From positions 62,001 to 126,000 of the forward strand of contig NZ_JQLX01000014.1 in the NCBI RefSeq assembly GCF_000744435.1: a stretch of 64,000 nt of DNA. The letters run 5' to 3'. A program made the translations under genes and the position numbers. Shown here one piece after another: positions 15,950-25,232 of this stretch (position 1 is its first letter; each line of letters opens with the position of its first letter). Below the pieces are notes generated by a model. That model made no database searches, was not told the origin of the DNA, and saw only the letters and a list, made by a program, of their open reading frames with translations. The DNA comes from Hippea jasoniae (GTDB lineage Bacteria; Campylobacterota_A; Desulfurellia; Desulfurellales; Hippeaceae).

Positions 15950-17454
15950 GGCGTAATTCCAGCCATCATAAGGCCCAAAGTGTTTTTGTCTGTTGTTTTT
16001 GGGTTAACTATTCCCACTATTTTACCCTCATACATTACAACCACCCTGTCTGAAAGCGAAAGAATTTCATCTAAATCTTCAGATACAAGGATAACAGTTG
16101 TGCCCTCTTTTGCTATCTCAACAAGTTTTTTTCTAAAAAAAATTGTTGATGCTAAATCAAGACCCCTTGTTGGATAAGAGGCTATTAACAGCTTTGGTTT
16201 TTCTAATAATTCCCGTGCAAGAATCAGCTTTTGCATATTGCCGCCAGAAAGTAGCTTTATCGGTGAGAATATGGATTTCAATTTAACATTGTAATCCTTT
16301 ACAATCTGTTTTGTATAATCTATTGCTTTTTTGTATTTCATGATACCGTTTTGTAAGAATGGTTTTCTGTAATAACATCTAAGAATTGCATTGTCCACGC
16401 AATTTAAGTTTGGTGCGACACCCATTGCAAGTCTATCTGCAGGTATGTAGTTTATGCCACTTTTTGCAATAAATCGCGGGGGTTTGTTTGTTATATCTAT
16501 ACCGTTAAAAATAATCCTGCCTCCAACGGCTTTTTTTACACCTGCAATTGTCTGGACAAGTTCCTTCTGACCGTTACCTGAGACGCCAGCGATTCCTAAA
16601 ATTTCTCCCCTTTTTACCTTTAGGCTTAAGCCATCAACCGATTTTACGCCTTTGTCTGATATAACCTGAAGATTGTTAACCTCAAGTATGGTTTCATCTG
16701 ATGGCTTATTTTCTTTGGGTATATTGAGGAGCTTGATATCTGCCATCATTAAATCGGCAAGCTGCTCTTTTGAAGTATTTTGTTTGTTGAGGGTTTTTAT
16801 TATCCTGCCAGCCCTCATTACGGTGATTCTATCGCTTATCTGCAATACCTCCTCAAGCTTATGACTGATAAATATTATCGATTTTGAGTTGTTTTTCATA
16901 TTTTTGAGAATATTGAACAGGCTTTTTGTTTCCTGCGGCGTTAAAACAGCTGTAGGCTCATCAAGTATCAATATATTTGCACCCCTGAATAGAACTTTTA
17001 TGATTTCTACCTTTTGCTGCTCTCCTACGGCTAACTGCCATATCTTTTCAAAGGGATTGACTTTTAGGTTGTATCTATCTTCAATTTCTTTCAATTTTTG
17101 CAGTATTGCTCTCTTTTTAATGATAATACCGTACTCTTTTAAACCTAAGATGATATTTTCATACACCGTGAGTGTATCAACAAGCATAAAATGTTGATGA
17201 ATCATACCTATGCCCAATCTTATGGCATCAAGTGGAGAATTAATAACGACAGGTTTTTCTTCTAAGTAAATCTGTCCCTCTGATGGTAAATAAATGCCGT
17301 ATAGAATATTCATCAATGTTGTTTTGCCAGCGCCGTTTTCACCTAAAAGAGTGTGGATTTCGCCTCTGTTTAGTTCAAAATTTACACTATCGTTTGCTAT
17401 AACATCACCAAATCTTTTTGTTATATTAACAGCTTTTAAAATAACTTCACTCAT
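15946..17454 (-). CDS. BMP-type nucleoside ABC transporter ATPase (two NBDs)
   Basis: Cytoplasmic ATPase of 502 residues with two tandem nucleotide-binding domains, as in YufO and sugar-type ATPases. Domain 1 (about 5-240) has GENGAGKTT, a signature variant (LAVGEQQKVEI) and LILDEPTAVLTP. Domain 2 (about 255-500) has a degenerate P-loop (GVSGNGQKEL) and LLSGGNMQKLILARELL; degeneracy of the second site is usual in this family. The ATG at 17454 has no ribosome-binding site: a terminator-like hairpin (17465-17485) ends ten bases upstream. Confidence 0.92.
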   Translation of the reverse strand: MSEVILKAVNITKRFGDVIANDSVNFELNRGEIHTLLGENGAGKTTLMNILYGIYLPSEGQIYLEEKPVVINSPLDAIRLGIGMIHQHFMLVDTLTVYENIILGLKEYGIIIKKRAILQKLKEIEDRYNLKVNPFEKIWQLAVGEQQKVEIIKVLFRGANILILDEPTAVLTPQETKSLFNILKNMKNNSKSIIFISHKLEEVLQISDRITVMRAGRIIKTLNKQNTSKEQLADLMMADIKLLNIPKENKPSDETILEVNNLQVISDKGVKSVDGLSLKVKRGEILGIAGVSGNGQKELVQTIAGVKKAVGGRIIFNGIDITNKPPRFIAKSGINYIPADRLAMGVAPNLNCVDNAILRCYYRKPFLQNGIMKYKKAIDYTKQIVKDYNVKLKSIFSPIKLLSGGNMQKLILARELLEKPKLLIASYPTRGLDLASTIFFRKKLVEIAKEGTTVILVSEDLDEILSLSDRVVVMYEGKIVGIVNPKTTDKNTLGLMMAGITP

Positions 17455-17485
17455 AAATAAAAATGAGGCTGGATAAACCAGCCTC
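17455..17485 (-). terminator. Terminator/attenuator between binding-protein and ATPase genes
   Basis: Eight perfect base pairs (GAGGCTGG 17465-17472 with CCAGCCTC 17478-17485), a five-base loop, and on the minus strand the tail ATTTTTATTT. It lies after the binding-protein stop and directly before the ATPase ATG, so it probably reduces expression of the downstream genes relative to the binding protein. Confidence 0.8.
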
Positions 17486-17504
17486 TGAAAGCATTAGCTC
17501 TTTT

Positions 17505-18578
17505 TTAGTGTGGAATAGAACCCACAACACCTTCAACAAACCATTGAAGTGAGAGTTTGTCTTTATCGGGTAGCTCCTGGCCTTTTTTAACCATCAATTT
17601 GCCATGCTGATCATAGATGGGACCTGCAAATACCTTAAATTTACCCTCTTTTATCTCTCTTTCCCTTTTGAGAACATATTCTTTGACCTTTTGAGGAACA
17701 GTATCACCGAATTTACCTAATTTTACAATGCCTGTTTCCATTCCACCCCAGTATTGTGTTGCTTTCCAGGTGCCGTTATGGATCTCTTTAAGCACCTTTA
17801 CATAAAAAACACCCCAGTTCCATGCACGGGATGTAAGCACCGTTTTTGGGAATTTATTGTGAATATCTCTATCGTATGCAATGGCGTATATGCCTGCTTT
17901 TTTTGCTGCTTCAATAGAGGCTGGTGAATCACATCCACTTGCAATGATATCAGCACCGTTTGCTATAAATGTTTCTGCTGCTGAGCGCTCTTTTGCAGGA
18001 TTGAACCATGAGTTAGTCCAGATAACATGCACTGTGGCTTTTTTGTTTACCTCTCTTACACCTATTGTGAAGGAGTCTATCTCTCTAACAACCTCTGGAA
18101 TGGGAAATGGTGCCACAAAGCCTATGTAGTTTGACTTTGTCATCATACCTGCAACAAGGCCTGCAAGGTAGTCTGCCTGATACATCCTGCCAAAATAGGT
18201 GCCCATATTTTTTCTTGTTTTATAACCAGAGCAGTGCTCAAAAATGACATTGGGATAATCCTTTGCAACATTATACATAGAATCCATAAAACCAAAGCTT
18301 GTTCCAAAAATCACCGTATAGCCGTTGTGGATGTAGTCGCGTATAACCTTCTCACACGGTGCACCCTCTGGAACGCTTTCTGAGTATGATGTTTCCACAT
18401 AGGGTAGATGTTTTTGTAGATAGATTCTGCCCTCATCATGAGCCTGCGACCAACCGCCGTCGTTGTGGGGTCCAACATAGAGGAATGCTACCTTGATTTT
18501 TTTCTCTTTTGCATTGCTGCTGTAACTATAGCCAAGTAAAACGCCTAAAACCAACAAAAACACGACCAATCGCTTCAT
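17505..18578 (-). CDS. BMP-family ABC transporter substrate-binding protein
   Basis: Periplasmic binding protein of 357 residues in the BMP/PnrA-like family, usually binding purine nucleosides. A signal peptide spans about 1-22 (VVFLLVLGVLLGYSYSSNA) and lacks a lipobox cysteine, so it is soluble rather than a lipoprotein. Family segments: VAFLYVGPHNDGGWSQAHDEG (first 20 residues after the leader), IFGTSFGFMD, GADIIASGCDSP. I chose ATG 18578 because GGAGGTGA precedes it; a frame open 12 codons further up lacks a site. It is first in the operon and a terminator follows it. Ligand unproven. Confidence 0.9.
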   Translation of the reverse strand: MKRLVVFLLVLGVLLGYSYSSNAKEKKIKVAFLYVGPHNDGGWSQAHDEGRIYLQKHLPYVETSYSESVPEGAPCEKVIRDYIHNGYTVIFGTSFGFMDSMYNVAKDYPNVIFEHCSGYKTRKNMGTYFGRMYQADYLAGLVAGMMTKSNYIGFVAPFPIPEVVREIDSFTIGVREVNKKATVHVIWTNSWFNPAKERSAAETFIANGADIIASGCDSPASIEAAKKAGIYAIAYDRDIHNKFPKTVLTSRAWNWGVFYVKVLKEIHNGTWKATQYWGGMETGIVKLGKFGDTVPQKVKEYVLKREREIKEGKFKVFAGPIYDQHGKLMVKKGQELPDKDKLSLQWFVEGVVGSIPH

Positions 18579-18642
18579 AATCACCTCCACATTTTGTTTG
18601 TGGTTTTTTATCAAATGGGGGGTTGAAGGTCAACAAAAAAGA

Positions 18643-18665
18643 AAGAGGGGGGTTGAGCCCCTCTT
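18643..18665 (-). terminator. Rho-independent terminator of the NIT-domain chemoreceptor gene
   Basis: AAGAGGGG (18643-18650) pairs with CCCCTCTT (18658-18665) around a seven-base loop; on the minus strand the stem is followed by TCTTTTTT. The stop codon of the chemoreceptor gene is one base upstream of the stem. Confidence 0.85.
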
Positions 18666-18666
18666 G

Positions 18667-20652
18667 TTAAACCTTGAATTTATTTAGCATATTTTCGACC
18701 TGCAGGGCTATGTTGTTTAGCTGTTTTGCAGCGTTAGATACCTCTTCAACGGCTTTAATGTTTTCTTTTGCAGCCTGAGCGATGTCCTTAATCTGCATAT
18801 CCATCTCAGAGAAGGTTGAGGAAAGCTCTTCAGTTGCTGCAGATGTGGAATTTATCTCCTCTATAACCCTGCTTGTTTTTTCAACAACCTCTTCAACATT
18901 GCGTTTGTCTTCCTCAGCCTTTCTTCCTTCCTCAAGGATCATTTCGCTTGCTTGCTTTGTTTTATCAACCGCTGTTTTTGTATCGTTTTGTATCTTTGTT
19001 ATCATTGATCGAATTTCTTCTGTAGCTCTTTGTGTCTTTTCTGCCAACTTTCTTACCTCATCTGCCACAACAGCAAAGCCTCGTCCAGCCTCACCAGCTC
19101 GTGCTGCCTCAATTGCAGCATTCAGTGCAAGCAGGTTTGTTTGATCGGCTATTTCATTGATCACGCCAACAATTTGACCGATCTCTTTGGATGATTCACC
19201 CACCGTATTGATCTGCTCCATCGCCTCTTTTGCAAGCTCGGCGTTGCGCCTCATCCTCTCAAGCCTCAATTCAATATCCTCAATCATCTTCTGGTTAACC
19301 TCACCAACATCGTTGGCAAGTGAGTTGATGTTTTCTGTGGCTTGAGCTATGCCGTTTACGGCTTCTGTTGTATCGTTCATGGCGTTTGCAATCTCTTCTG
19401 TGTTTCTTGATGTTTCCTCAATCAGACGGGTAATGTTAACAGCGGAGTTTTCTAATGCTGTGGATTGAGAATTGAGCTGGGTTGTGTTGTTTTTTATCTC
19501 AAGCACGATACCCTGAATCTTTTCTATGAATTTATTAAACCATGCAGCTAACTCACCCAATTCATCGTTATTTTCTACCTTGATTCTCTTTGTCAGGTCA
19601 CCCTCTCCACTTGCAAGGTCTTTTGCTTCAAAGGTTAGATCCTTTATTGTTTTTAATACATATCTGAAGGCAACAAAGATAAGCAGTAGAATTGATGCTA
19701 TTCCTGCAGCAAGCAGCACTAAGTAGAGTATAAAATCTGCTAATGCTACATTGATTTCGGCTTTTATATCGTGCATGATTGATGCTTCCATAAAATCTTC
19801 TATATTTTTCAGGATGTTAATTTTCTTTGTTATGGTTTTAAACCAGTATTCGGGGTCAACACCAAAGTTGCCCTTACCGAAGTGGCTTATGGCGATCTGC
19901 CTCATTCTGTTTACTTCTTCTATACTTGGGCCTTTAAAATGCTCTTCAAAGTAATTTAAGAACTTTTTGCTGGCGGATATTTTAAATGAATGGATGTAGC
20001 TTTTCTGTTCTGCAACAAGTGTGATAAATTTCTCATACATACCTGGTCCGAAATGATTTTGAGCAAATGTATTTGAAAGCACAGCCCTTTCTATGCCTGC
20101 TCTTTCTTTTGATAAGAGAAAGTTTGTATAGGCGTTAAGCTCTTTGGCTATATTAGCATCTTTCATTGCATAGCCTATTGCACCCACAGCATCAAGCAGG
20201 TTTGAATTTATCTTTGTGTAAAAAGCCACCTCATTTTTAACATTTACCGACAGGCTATCAACACTGCTTCTCATCTGTGGAATCTGTTTTATAAGCTGCA
20301 GGGCTGTGTTAAAGTATCTTGCAAATCGTGGATTGGAATTGATGTTAACATGTTTTGCCACTGCATAGAGTTGGGCGAGTCTTTTATCTGTAAGAGTTCG
20401 CTGATTGTGCAGAATTTCACCAAATTTTTTGCCCTTTGCACCCAAAAATCCAGCTGAAGCCCCTCTTTCTTTTTGCAGCTCATGCACAAGGCTTCCAATT
20501 CTTACAGAAAGTTCAACAAGCTCATAGGAGTTTTTTAGATTTGTGTAGGTTTTTATTTTCTCCACAACCATCGACCCGGCAAAAAACAACAGAATCAGTG
20601 ATACTATTGCTATTACGCCTGTGAGTTTGGTTTTGATACTTACATTACCCAT
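18667..20652 (-). CDS. Methyl-accepting chemotaxis protein with NIT (nitrate/nitrite-sensing-type) domain
   Basis: Inner-membrane chemoreceptor of 661 residues. Order: TM1 (about 10-30); a periplasmic all-helical NIT-like domain (about 38-275) recognised by [18 protein letters not shown]2 (about 310-335); HAMP with [13 protein letters not shown]; and a long signalling hairpin whose tip ([19 protein letters not shown]) contacts CheA/CheW. NIT domains are associated with nitrate or nitrite sensing, but the ligand here is unproven. ATG 20652 lies five bases after AGGAGG; a GTG two codons earlier overlaps that site. It is followed by a terminator and preceded by the SDH-type protease gene. Confidence 0.9.
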   Translation of the reverse strand: MGNVSIKTKLTGVIAIVSLILLFFAGSMVVEKIKTYTNLKNSYELVELSVRIGSLVHELQKERGASAGFLGAKGKKFGEILHNQRTLTDKRLAQLYAVAKHVNINSNPRFARYFNTALQLIKQIPQMRSSVDSLSVNVKNEVAFYTKINSNLLDAVGAIGYAMKDANIAKELNAYTNFLLSKERAGIERAVLSNTFAQNHFGPGMYEKFITLVAEQKSYIHSFKISASKKFLNYFEEHFKGPSIEEVNRMRQIAISHFGKGNFGVDPEYWFKTITKKINILKNIEDFMEASIMHDIKAEINVALADFILYLVLLAAGIASILLLIFVAFRYVLKTIKDLTFEAKDLASGEGDLTKRIKVENNDELGELAAWFNKFIEKIQGIVLEIKNNTTQLNSQSTALENSAVNITRLIEETSRNTEEIANAMNDTTEAVNGIAQATENINSLANDVGEVNQKMIEDIELRLERMRRNAELAKEAMEQINTVGESSKEIGQIVGVINEIADQTNLLALNAAIEAARAGEAGRGFAVVADEVRKLAEKTQRATEEIRSMITKIQNDTKTAVDKTKQASEMILEEGRKAEEDKRNVEEVVEKTSRVIEEINSTSAATEELSSTFSEMDMQIKDIAQAAKENIKAVEEVSNAAKQLNNIALQVENMLNKFKV

Positions 20653-20695
20653 ACACACCTCCTTCTTTTTGAATTTAAGATTAATCTAATTTTTT

Positions 20696-20726
20696 AAAAT
20701 TCAACCCTCTTTATGGGTTGAATTTT
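20696..20726 (-). terminator. Hairpin at the end of the SDH-type protease gene
   Basis: A 12-bp perfect inverted repeat (20696-20707 with 20715-20726) around a seven-base loop. It includes the stop codon. The minus-strand continuation is A-rich rather than U-rich, so it may be a weak terminator or an mRNA-stabilising stem. Confidence 0.45.
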
Positions 20727-21564
20727 GAGTATTGCCGGGTCTGTTGTATGGAAGCGGTATATAGTTTACCGATTGGGTTGCAGTAGGCTGAGGATAAAGG
20801 CTCATTAAAGCATAAACCTCATCAGGTAGCTGTGTTGAGACTTTAAGACCCAATTCTTTTGCATGCTCAACGGTTATGGGAAAATCGTGCGTCCATTTGC
20901 CGCTTGAAAGCTCTGTTGCAATTCTGTCTGCATCGTTGTCGCTGTAGCCTTTCTTTATTAGAAGGCTTTTAACTGTGTTGTGCATCTGGGCAAGTGCTTT
21001 TTCGCTCATGTCGATCTTTATTAATGTTTCATCATTGATATCTTTAATCTCTTTAAGCTCTTTGATTTTTTTGATTGATGCAGCTGGCTCTCCCCCAAGT
21101 TGTGGGTCCACAGGTCCCAAAACTGCATAGCTATCCATTAAAATCTCATCGGCTGCCAGAGCTATCAAAGTGCCGCCGCTCATGGCATAATGAGGAACTA
21201 TAACCCTGACTTTTGCCTTTCTGTCTGCTAAAGCGTTGGCAATTTGAGTTGCAGCTAATGCTACACCACCGGGTGTGTGAATAATCATATCGATTGGCAT
21301 ATCCTCTGGCGTCATTCTAATAGCCCTCAGAATTGCCTCAGAATCCTCTATATCTAAAAACTTCATTGAGAAGAAACCAAACAGCGATTTTGTCTCCTGC
21401 CTGTGAATTAATGTTATAACCCTGCTTGAGTGTTTCCTTTCAAGCTGTCTTATCAGTCTGATTCTTTGTCCCTCAAGCGATTGAGATTTAAAGTAGGGGT
21501 AGAATAGCATGATGAAGAAGATGATCCAGAAGAGTTGACCGATTAAGGTGTCAACCACATGCAT
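20701..21564 (-). CDS. Membrane-anchored Clp-fold serine protease (SDH/SppA-like)
   Basis: ClpP/crotonase-fold protease of 287 residues, SDH proteinase family (PF01972 type). One N-terminal membrane helix (about 8-22) anchors it. Motifs: MIIHTPGGVALAATQIANAL (oxyanion-hole glycines) and the probable nucleophile Ser in HYAMSGGTLIALAADEI, with ADEILMD and LGPVDPQLGG after it. Homologues are annotated as periplasmic or membrane serine proteases, some near membrane-quality-control genes. GGAGG precedes the ATG. It may be co-transcribed with the chemoreceptor downstream. Its substrate is unknown. Confidence 0.85.
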   Translation of the reverse strand: MHVVDTLIGQLFWIIFFIMLFYPYFKSQSLEGQRIRLIRQLERKHSSRVITLIHRQETKSLFGFFSMKFLDIEDSEAILRAIRMTPEDMPIDMIIHTPGGVALAATQIANALADRKAKVRVIVPHYAMSGGTLIALAADEILMDSYAVLGPVDPQLGGEPAASIKKIKELKEIKDINDETLIKIDMSEKALAQMHNTVKSLLIKKGYSDNDADRIATELSSGKWTHDFPITVEHAKELGLKVSTQLPDEVYALMSLYPQPTATQSVNYIPLPYNRPGNTQNSTHKEG

Positions 21565-21593
21565 GACTAAAACCTCCGTAAAAATTTTTCTAA

Positions 21594-21622
21594 ATTATAT
21601 TAAATAATTCTATTTTTATCAA
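21594..21622 (-). promoter_or_regulatory. Sigma-70 promoter of the SDH-type protease gene
   Basis: On the minus strand TTGATA (21617-21622), 17 bases, and a perfect TATAAT (21594-21599). The start near 21587 gives a leader of about 23 bases with GGAGG. Confidence 0.8.
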
Positions 21623-21660
21623 GCGAACTATTTTTTCTTTTGTATATCAATAGCAATGGC

Positions 21661-21689
21661 TTGACCTTATTTTCCAATTTATATATCCT
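21661..21689 (+). promoter_or_regulatory. Putative promoter of the psiE-like gene
   Basis: TTGACC (21661-21666) and TATCCT (21684-21689) are 17 bases apart (TATATC at 15 bases is the alternative). Seven bases downstream is the A of the gene's ATG (21696), suggesting a leaderless mRNA. Confidence 0.5.
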
Positions 21690-21695
21690 TGCGGT

Positions 21696-22127
21696 ATGGT
21701 TAAAGTGTCAATTGTAAAAAAAGCCATGGATGTGATTTTGTATATCCTCTCTATTTTAATTTTGCTTGTAATCGTGCTGTATCTTTTCAGGCTTATCTTT
21801 GATCTTAAAGATATTGTTATGCAATTTCCACCGACAAGCAAAACGATGTCGAGGGCTGTTGAAGAGGTATTGAATCTGTTTGTTTTGATAGAGTTTTTCA
21901 GGGGTGCGATGTCTTACTTTGATTTTGACAGGATAAAGCTTTCCTATATTACGGATGCGGCAATTGTATTTGTGTTAAGAGAGGTTATGATTTCCACATT
22001 TTATCACCGTTTAGATTTTAAAATGGCTATAGCCTATTCAGTTGTTATGCTGTCAATAATTGCATTAAGAACATTAACGATAATTTATACGCCTGATAGA
22101 GAAAAACCAAAGAAGTTTAAAAATTAA
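21696..22127 (+). CDS. PsiE-like membrane protein
   Basis: Small integral membrane protein of 143 residues with about four helices (VILYILSILILLVIVLYLF near 14-32, then helices near 58-68, 87-97 and 113-130). The region LFVLIEFFRGAMSYF and the closing RTLTIIYTPDRE fit the phosphate-starvation-inducible PsiE family, whose function is unknown. The ATG has no ribosome-binding site and coincides with the predicted transcription start. It is followed after 11 bases by proS and appears to lead the long overlapping operon running to moaC. Confidence 0.75.
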   Translation: MVKVSIVKKAMDVILYILSILILLVIVLYLFRLIFDLKDIVMQFPPTSKTMSRAVEEVLNLFVLIEFFRGAMSYFDFDRIKLSYITDAAIVFVLREVMISTFYHRLDFKMAIAYSVVMLSIIALRTLTIIYTPDREKPKKFKN

Positions 22128-22138
22128 GAGGAGGTCTG

Positions 22139-23875
22139 ATGCGATACTCTAAAAGTTTTATCTATACATTAAAAGAAGATCAAAAGGAAGCTGCTATTGT
22201 CAGCCATAACCTGCTTTTAAGGGGTGGTTTTATTGTAAAGCTTGCAAGTGGTATTTACAACTATCTGCCCCTTGGTTTAAGGGTGCTTAAGAAGGTATCA
22301 GATATCGTTAGAGATGAGATGAATAAGGCAGGTGCTATTGAGATTTTAATGGCTGCCATTCAGCCTGCCGAGCTGTGGAAGGAATCCGGCAGATGGAACG
22401 ATTACGGCAAAGAGCTTCTGCGTATAAAGGATAGAGGGGATAGGGATTTTGTTTTTGGTCCCACGCATGAGGAGGTTGTTACAGATATCGTAAGGCGTTT
22501 TGCAAAGAGTTATAAGAATTTACCCGTTAACCTTTATCAGATCCAGACAAAATTCAGGGATGAGTTAAGACCGCGGTTTGGCTTGATGAGGGGCAGGGAA
22601 TTTATAATGAAAGATGCTTACAGTTTTGATAAGGATGAAGCTGGTATGGATATTAGCTATGAGAAGATGAGAAAAGCCTACAACAATATCTTTGCCCGCT
22701 GCGGTTTGAATTTTAGAAGTGTTGAGGCTGATACTGGCTCTATCGGTGGAAAGGATTCAGAGGAGTTTATGGTTTTAAGCAAAACAGGTGAGGATGAAAT
22801 AGTTATCTGCGACAGTTGCAATTATGCCTCAAATGTTGAAAGGGCAGATAGTATTGTAAATGATGAAAGTGGTCAGGAGCAAGAGCTAAAGTTAATTCCA
22901 ACGCCAAATAAGCAAACAATCAAGGATGTTTGTGAATTTTTAAACGCAAACCCTGAGTTTTCTGCCAAGGCTCTTGTTTATGAGAATGAAAAGGGCGAGG
23001 TGTTTTGCTTCTTTGTTGAAGGAGATGACGAGTTGAATATGGTTAAGGCGATGCGAGCCACTGATAGCATAGAGTTAAATATGGTCGATGATGAAAAACT
23101 CAAAGAGTTAGGGTTAGAAAAGGGTTATATAGGACCTGTTAATTTTCCAAATAAGAGCATGAAGATAATCTGCGATAGAAGAATCACAAAGAGAAATACG
23201 CTTGTTGTAGGGGCAAATAAAGAAAATTACCATTATATTGGTGCAAAATTTGGCAGGGATTTTGACTGTGAAGTGGCGGATTTAAGGGTTGTTAAAGAGC
23301 ATGAGATCTGCCCGCGATGCAAAAAAGGGCATCTAAAAAAGGTTAGAGGTATTGAGGTAGGACATATTTTTAAGTTGGGGCAGAAGTATTCAAAAGCCAT
23401 GAATGCAACCTTTTTAGATGAAAACGGTAAAAGCGTGCCTTATTTTATGGGTTGCTACGGCATAGGTATCGGCAGAACAGCCCAGGCAGCTATTGAACAA
23501 TCCCACGATGAGGATGGTATAATCTGGCCTATCACTATAGCCCCCTATGAAGTGGAGATTGTTAGCCTTGATACAAGAAATAAAGAGCTTGTTGAGTTTT
23601 GCGATAGTCTGCATGAAGAGCTTGAAAAGGCGGGTATAGAGGTGCTTTATGATGATAGGGATGAGCGGGCAGGTGTAAAGCTCAACGATATGGACTTAAT
23701 CGGCATACCCTTAAGGGTTATTGTGGGCAAAAAATCGTTTGATGGTGGCAATGTTGAGCTGTCTTTAAGAAGGGATAAAAAGCGCTGGGTAGTGAAAAAG
23801 CAGGATACTATAGCAGAGATTAAAAAGACATTAAAAAAACTATACGATGAGATAGAGGAGGCAAGAAATGGCTAA
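22139..23875 (+). CDS. proS: Prolyl-tRNA synthetase, bacterial type
   Basis: Charges tRNA-Pro with proline in the cytoplasm. The protein has 578 residues, the normal length of the bacterial ProS with an insertion (editing) domain. Class II motifs are visible: motif 2 around FRDELRPRFGLMRGREF (about 137-153) and motif 3 near GCYGIGIGRTAQAAIEQ (about 437-453). The inserted domain lies between (about 225-400). The C-terminal anticodon-binding domain begins near 475. GAGGAGG precedes ATG 22139. Its end overlaps the aminopeptidase gene by eight bases. Confidence 0.96.
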   Translation: MRYSKSFIYTLKEDQKEAAIVSHNLLLRGGFIVKLASGIYNYLPLGLRVLKKVSDIVRDEMNKAGAIEILMAAIQPAELWKESGRWNDYGKELLRIKDRGDRDFVFGPTHEEVVTDIVRRFAKSYKNLPVNLYQIQTKFRDELRPRFGLMRGREFIMKDAYSFDKDEAGMDISYEKMRKAYNNIFARCGLNFRSVEADTGSIGGKDSEEFMVLSKTGEDEIVICDSCNYASNVERADSIVNDESGQEQELKLIPTPNKQTIKDVCEFLNANPEFSAKALVYENEKGEVFCFFVEGDDELNMVKAMRATDSIELNMVDDEKLKELGLEKGYIGPVNFPNKSMKIICDRRITKRNTLVVGANKENYHYIGAKFGRDFDCEVADLRVVKEHEICPRCKKGHLKKVRGIEVGHIFKLGQKYSKAMNATFLDENGKSVPYFMGCYGIGIGRTAQAAIEQSHDEDGIIWPITIAPYEVEIVSLDTRNKELVEFCDSLHEELEKAGIEVLYDDRDERAGVKLNDMDLIGIPLRVIVGKKSFDGGNVELSLRRDKKRWVVKKQDTIAEIKKTLKKLYDEIEEARNG

Positions 23876-25232
23876 GTTAGAAGAGTTGAAAGAAAAACTG
23901 ACATATAAAAATAAAAACGGATGGCTTAAAGGGGAGGATTATAAAAAGCAGGTTTTTGATTTTGCTGAAAACTACAAGGATTTTATAGGAAGATGTAAAA
24001 CAGAAAGGGAGACAGTTAAATTCATTAAAGAGGTTTTTGAAAAAAAGAAAAGGGATGGTGATTTTTTTGTTGTAAATAGAGGAAAATCGATAGCCCTTAT
24101 TAGAATAGGCAATGATGACGGGATGAAGCTTGTTGCAAGTCATATCGATACGCCAAGGATTGACCTAAAGCAGAACCCCCTATTTGAAGATACCGAGCTT
24201 GCCCTGTTTCATACGCATTACTACGGTGGAATAAAGAAGTATCAGTGGTTTAATATACCGCTTGCTATCCACGGTGTAATTGTTAAAAGTAATGGTGAGA
24301 TAATCGAGGTTGTAATAGGTGAGGAGGAAAGCGATCCCGTATTTGTTCTGCCTGATCTTTTGCCCCATCTTTCGCATAAGCTTGTTGATGATAAGAAGGT
24401 GAAAGAGGCTTTTGAGGCAGAAAAGATGAAATTGATAGTGGGCTCAATCCCTATCGATGAAGAAGAAAAAGAGACCGTCAAACTCAATGTGCTTAAGATT
24501 CTCAATGAAAAGTATGGCATTATTGAGGAGGATTTTATATCGGCTGAGCTTACGCTTGTGCCGGCGTTTAAAGCTAAGGATGTAGGTTTTGATAGAAGTC
24601 TTATTGCTGCATATGGGCATGATGATAGGATTTGTGCGTTTTGCTCTTTAGAGGCGTTTTTTGATGCTAAAGAAAACTCAAAAACAGCTGTTGCATTGAT
24701 GATTGACAAAGAGGAGATAGGCTCTGACGGCAACACGGCTGCAAAGTCGCGATTTTTGCTTGATGTAGTGGTTGAAATTTTAAAGAGAAAGGGTATTGAG
24801 CCGTCATTTGAAAATATTGGTGAGTTTTTAAAGAAATCGGAGGTGTTGAGTGCCGATGTAAACGGCGCTGTTAACCCGATGTTTAAAGAGGTGCATGAAA
24901 AGGATAATGCAAGCTACATAAATCACGGGGTTGTTTTAACAAAATTTACAGGCCATGGCGGAAAATATATGGCAAACGATGCACATGCAGAGTTTGTTGG
25001 CAAAATTAGAAAGATCTTCAATGATGCGGGTGTTAACTGGCAGATTGGTGAATTGGGAAAAGTGGATGAAGGTGGCGGCGGCACGATAGCAAAATACCTT
25101 GCCGCATGGAATATGGATGTGATTGATTGTGGTCCAGCTTTGATTTCTATGCATTCACCTTATGAGATAGCCTCAAAAACTGATCTGTATGAGACATACA
25201 GGGCTTATAAGGCGTTTTTTGAAAGTAGATGA
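23868..25232 (+). CDS. M18-family aminopeptidase
   Basis: Cytoplasmic zinc aminopeptidase (454 residues) that trims N-terminal residues, acidic ones in some homologues. Metal-site and family motifs: ASHIDTPRIDLK (about 87-98), THYYGGIKKYQW, AAYGHDDRICAF, DKEEIGSDGN (catalytic Glu pair) and ISMHSPYEIASK (His ligand near the C-terminus). The set marks peptidase family M18. It overlaps proS and the following HD-GYP gene, so translation is coupled. Together with the PepD-like gene below it gives this operon two peptide-degrading enzymes. Confidence 0.93.
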   Translation: MAKLEELKEKLTYKNKNGWLKGEDYKKQVFDFAENYKDFIGRCKTERETVKFIKEVFEKKKRDGDFFVVNRGKSIALIRIGNDDGMKLVASHIDTPRIDLKQNPLFEDTELALFHTHYYGGIKKYQWFNIPLAIHGVIVKSNGEIIEVVIGEEESDPVFVLPDLLPHLSHKLVDDKKVKEAFEAEKMKLIVGSIPIDEEEKETVKLNVLKILNEKYGIIEEDFISAELTLVPAFKAKDVGFDRSLIAAYGHDDRICAFCSLEAFFDAKENSKTAVALMIDKEEIGSDGNTAAKSRFLLDVVVEILKRKGIEPSFENIGEFLKKSEVLSADVNGAVNPMFKEVHEKDNASYINHGVVLTKFTGHGGKYMANDAHAEFVGKIRKIFNDAGVNWQIGELGKVDEGGGGTIAKYLAAWNMDVIDCGPALISMHSPYEIASKTDLYETYRAYKAFFESR

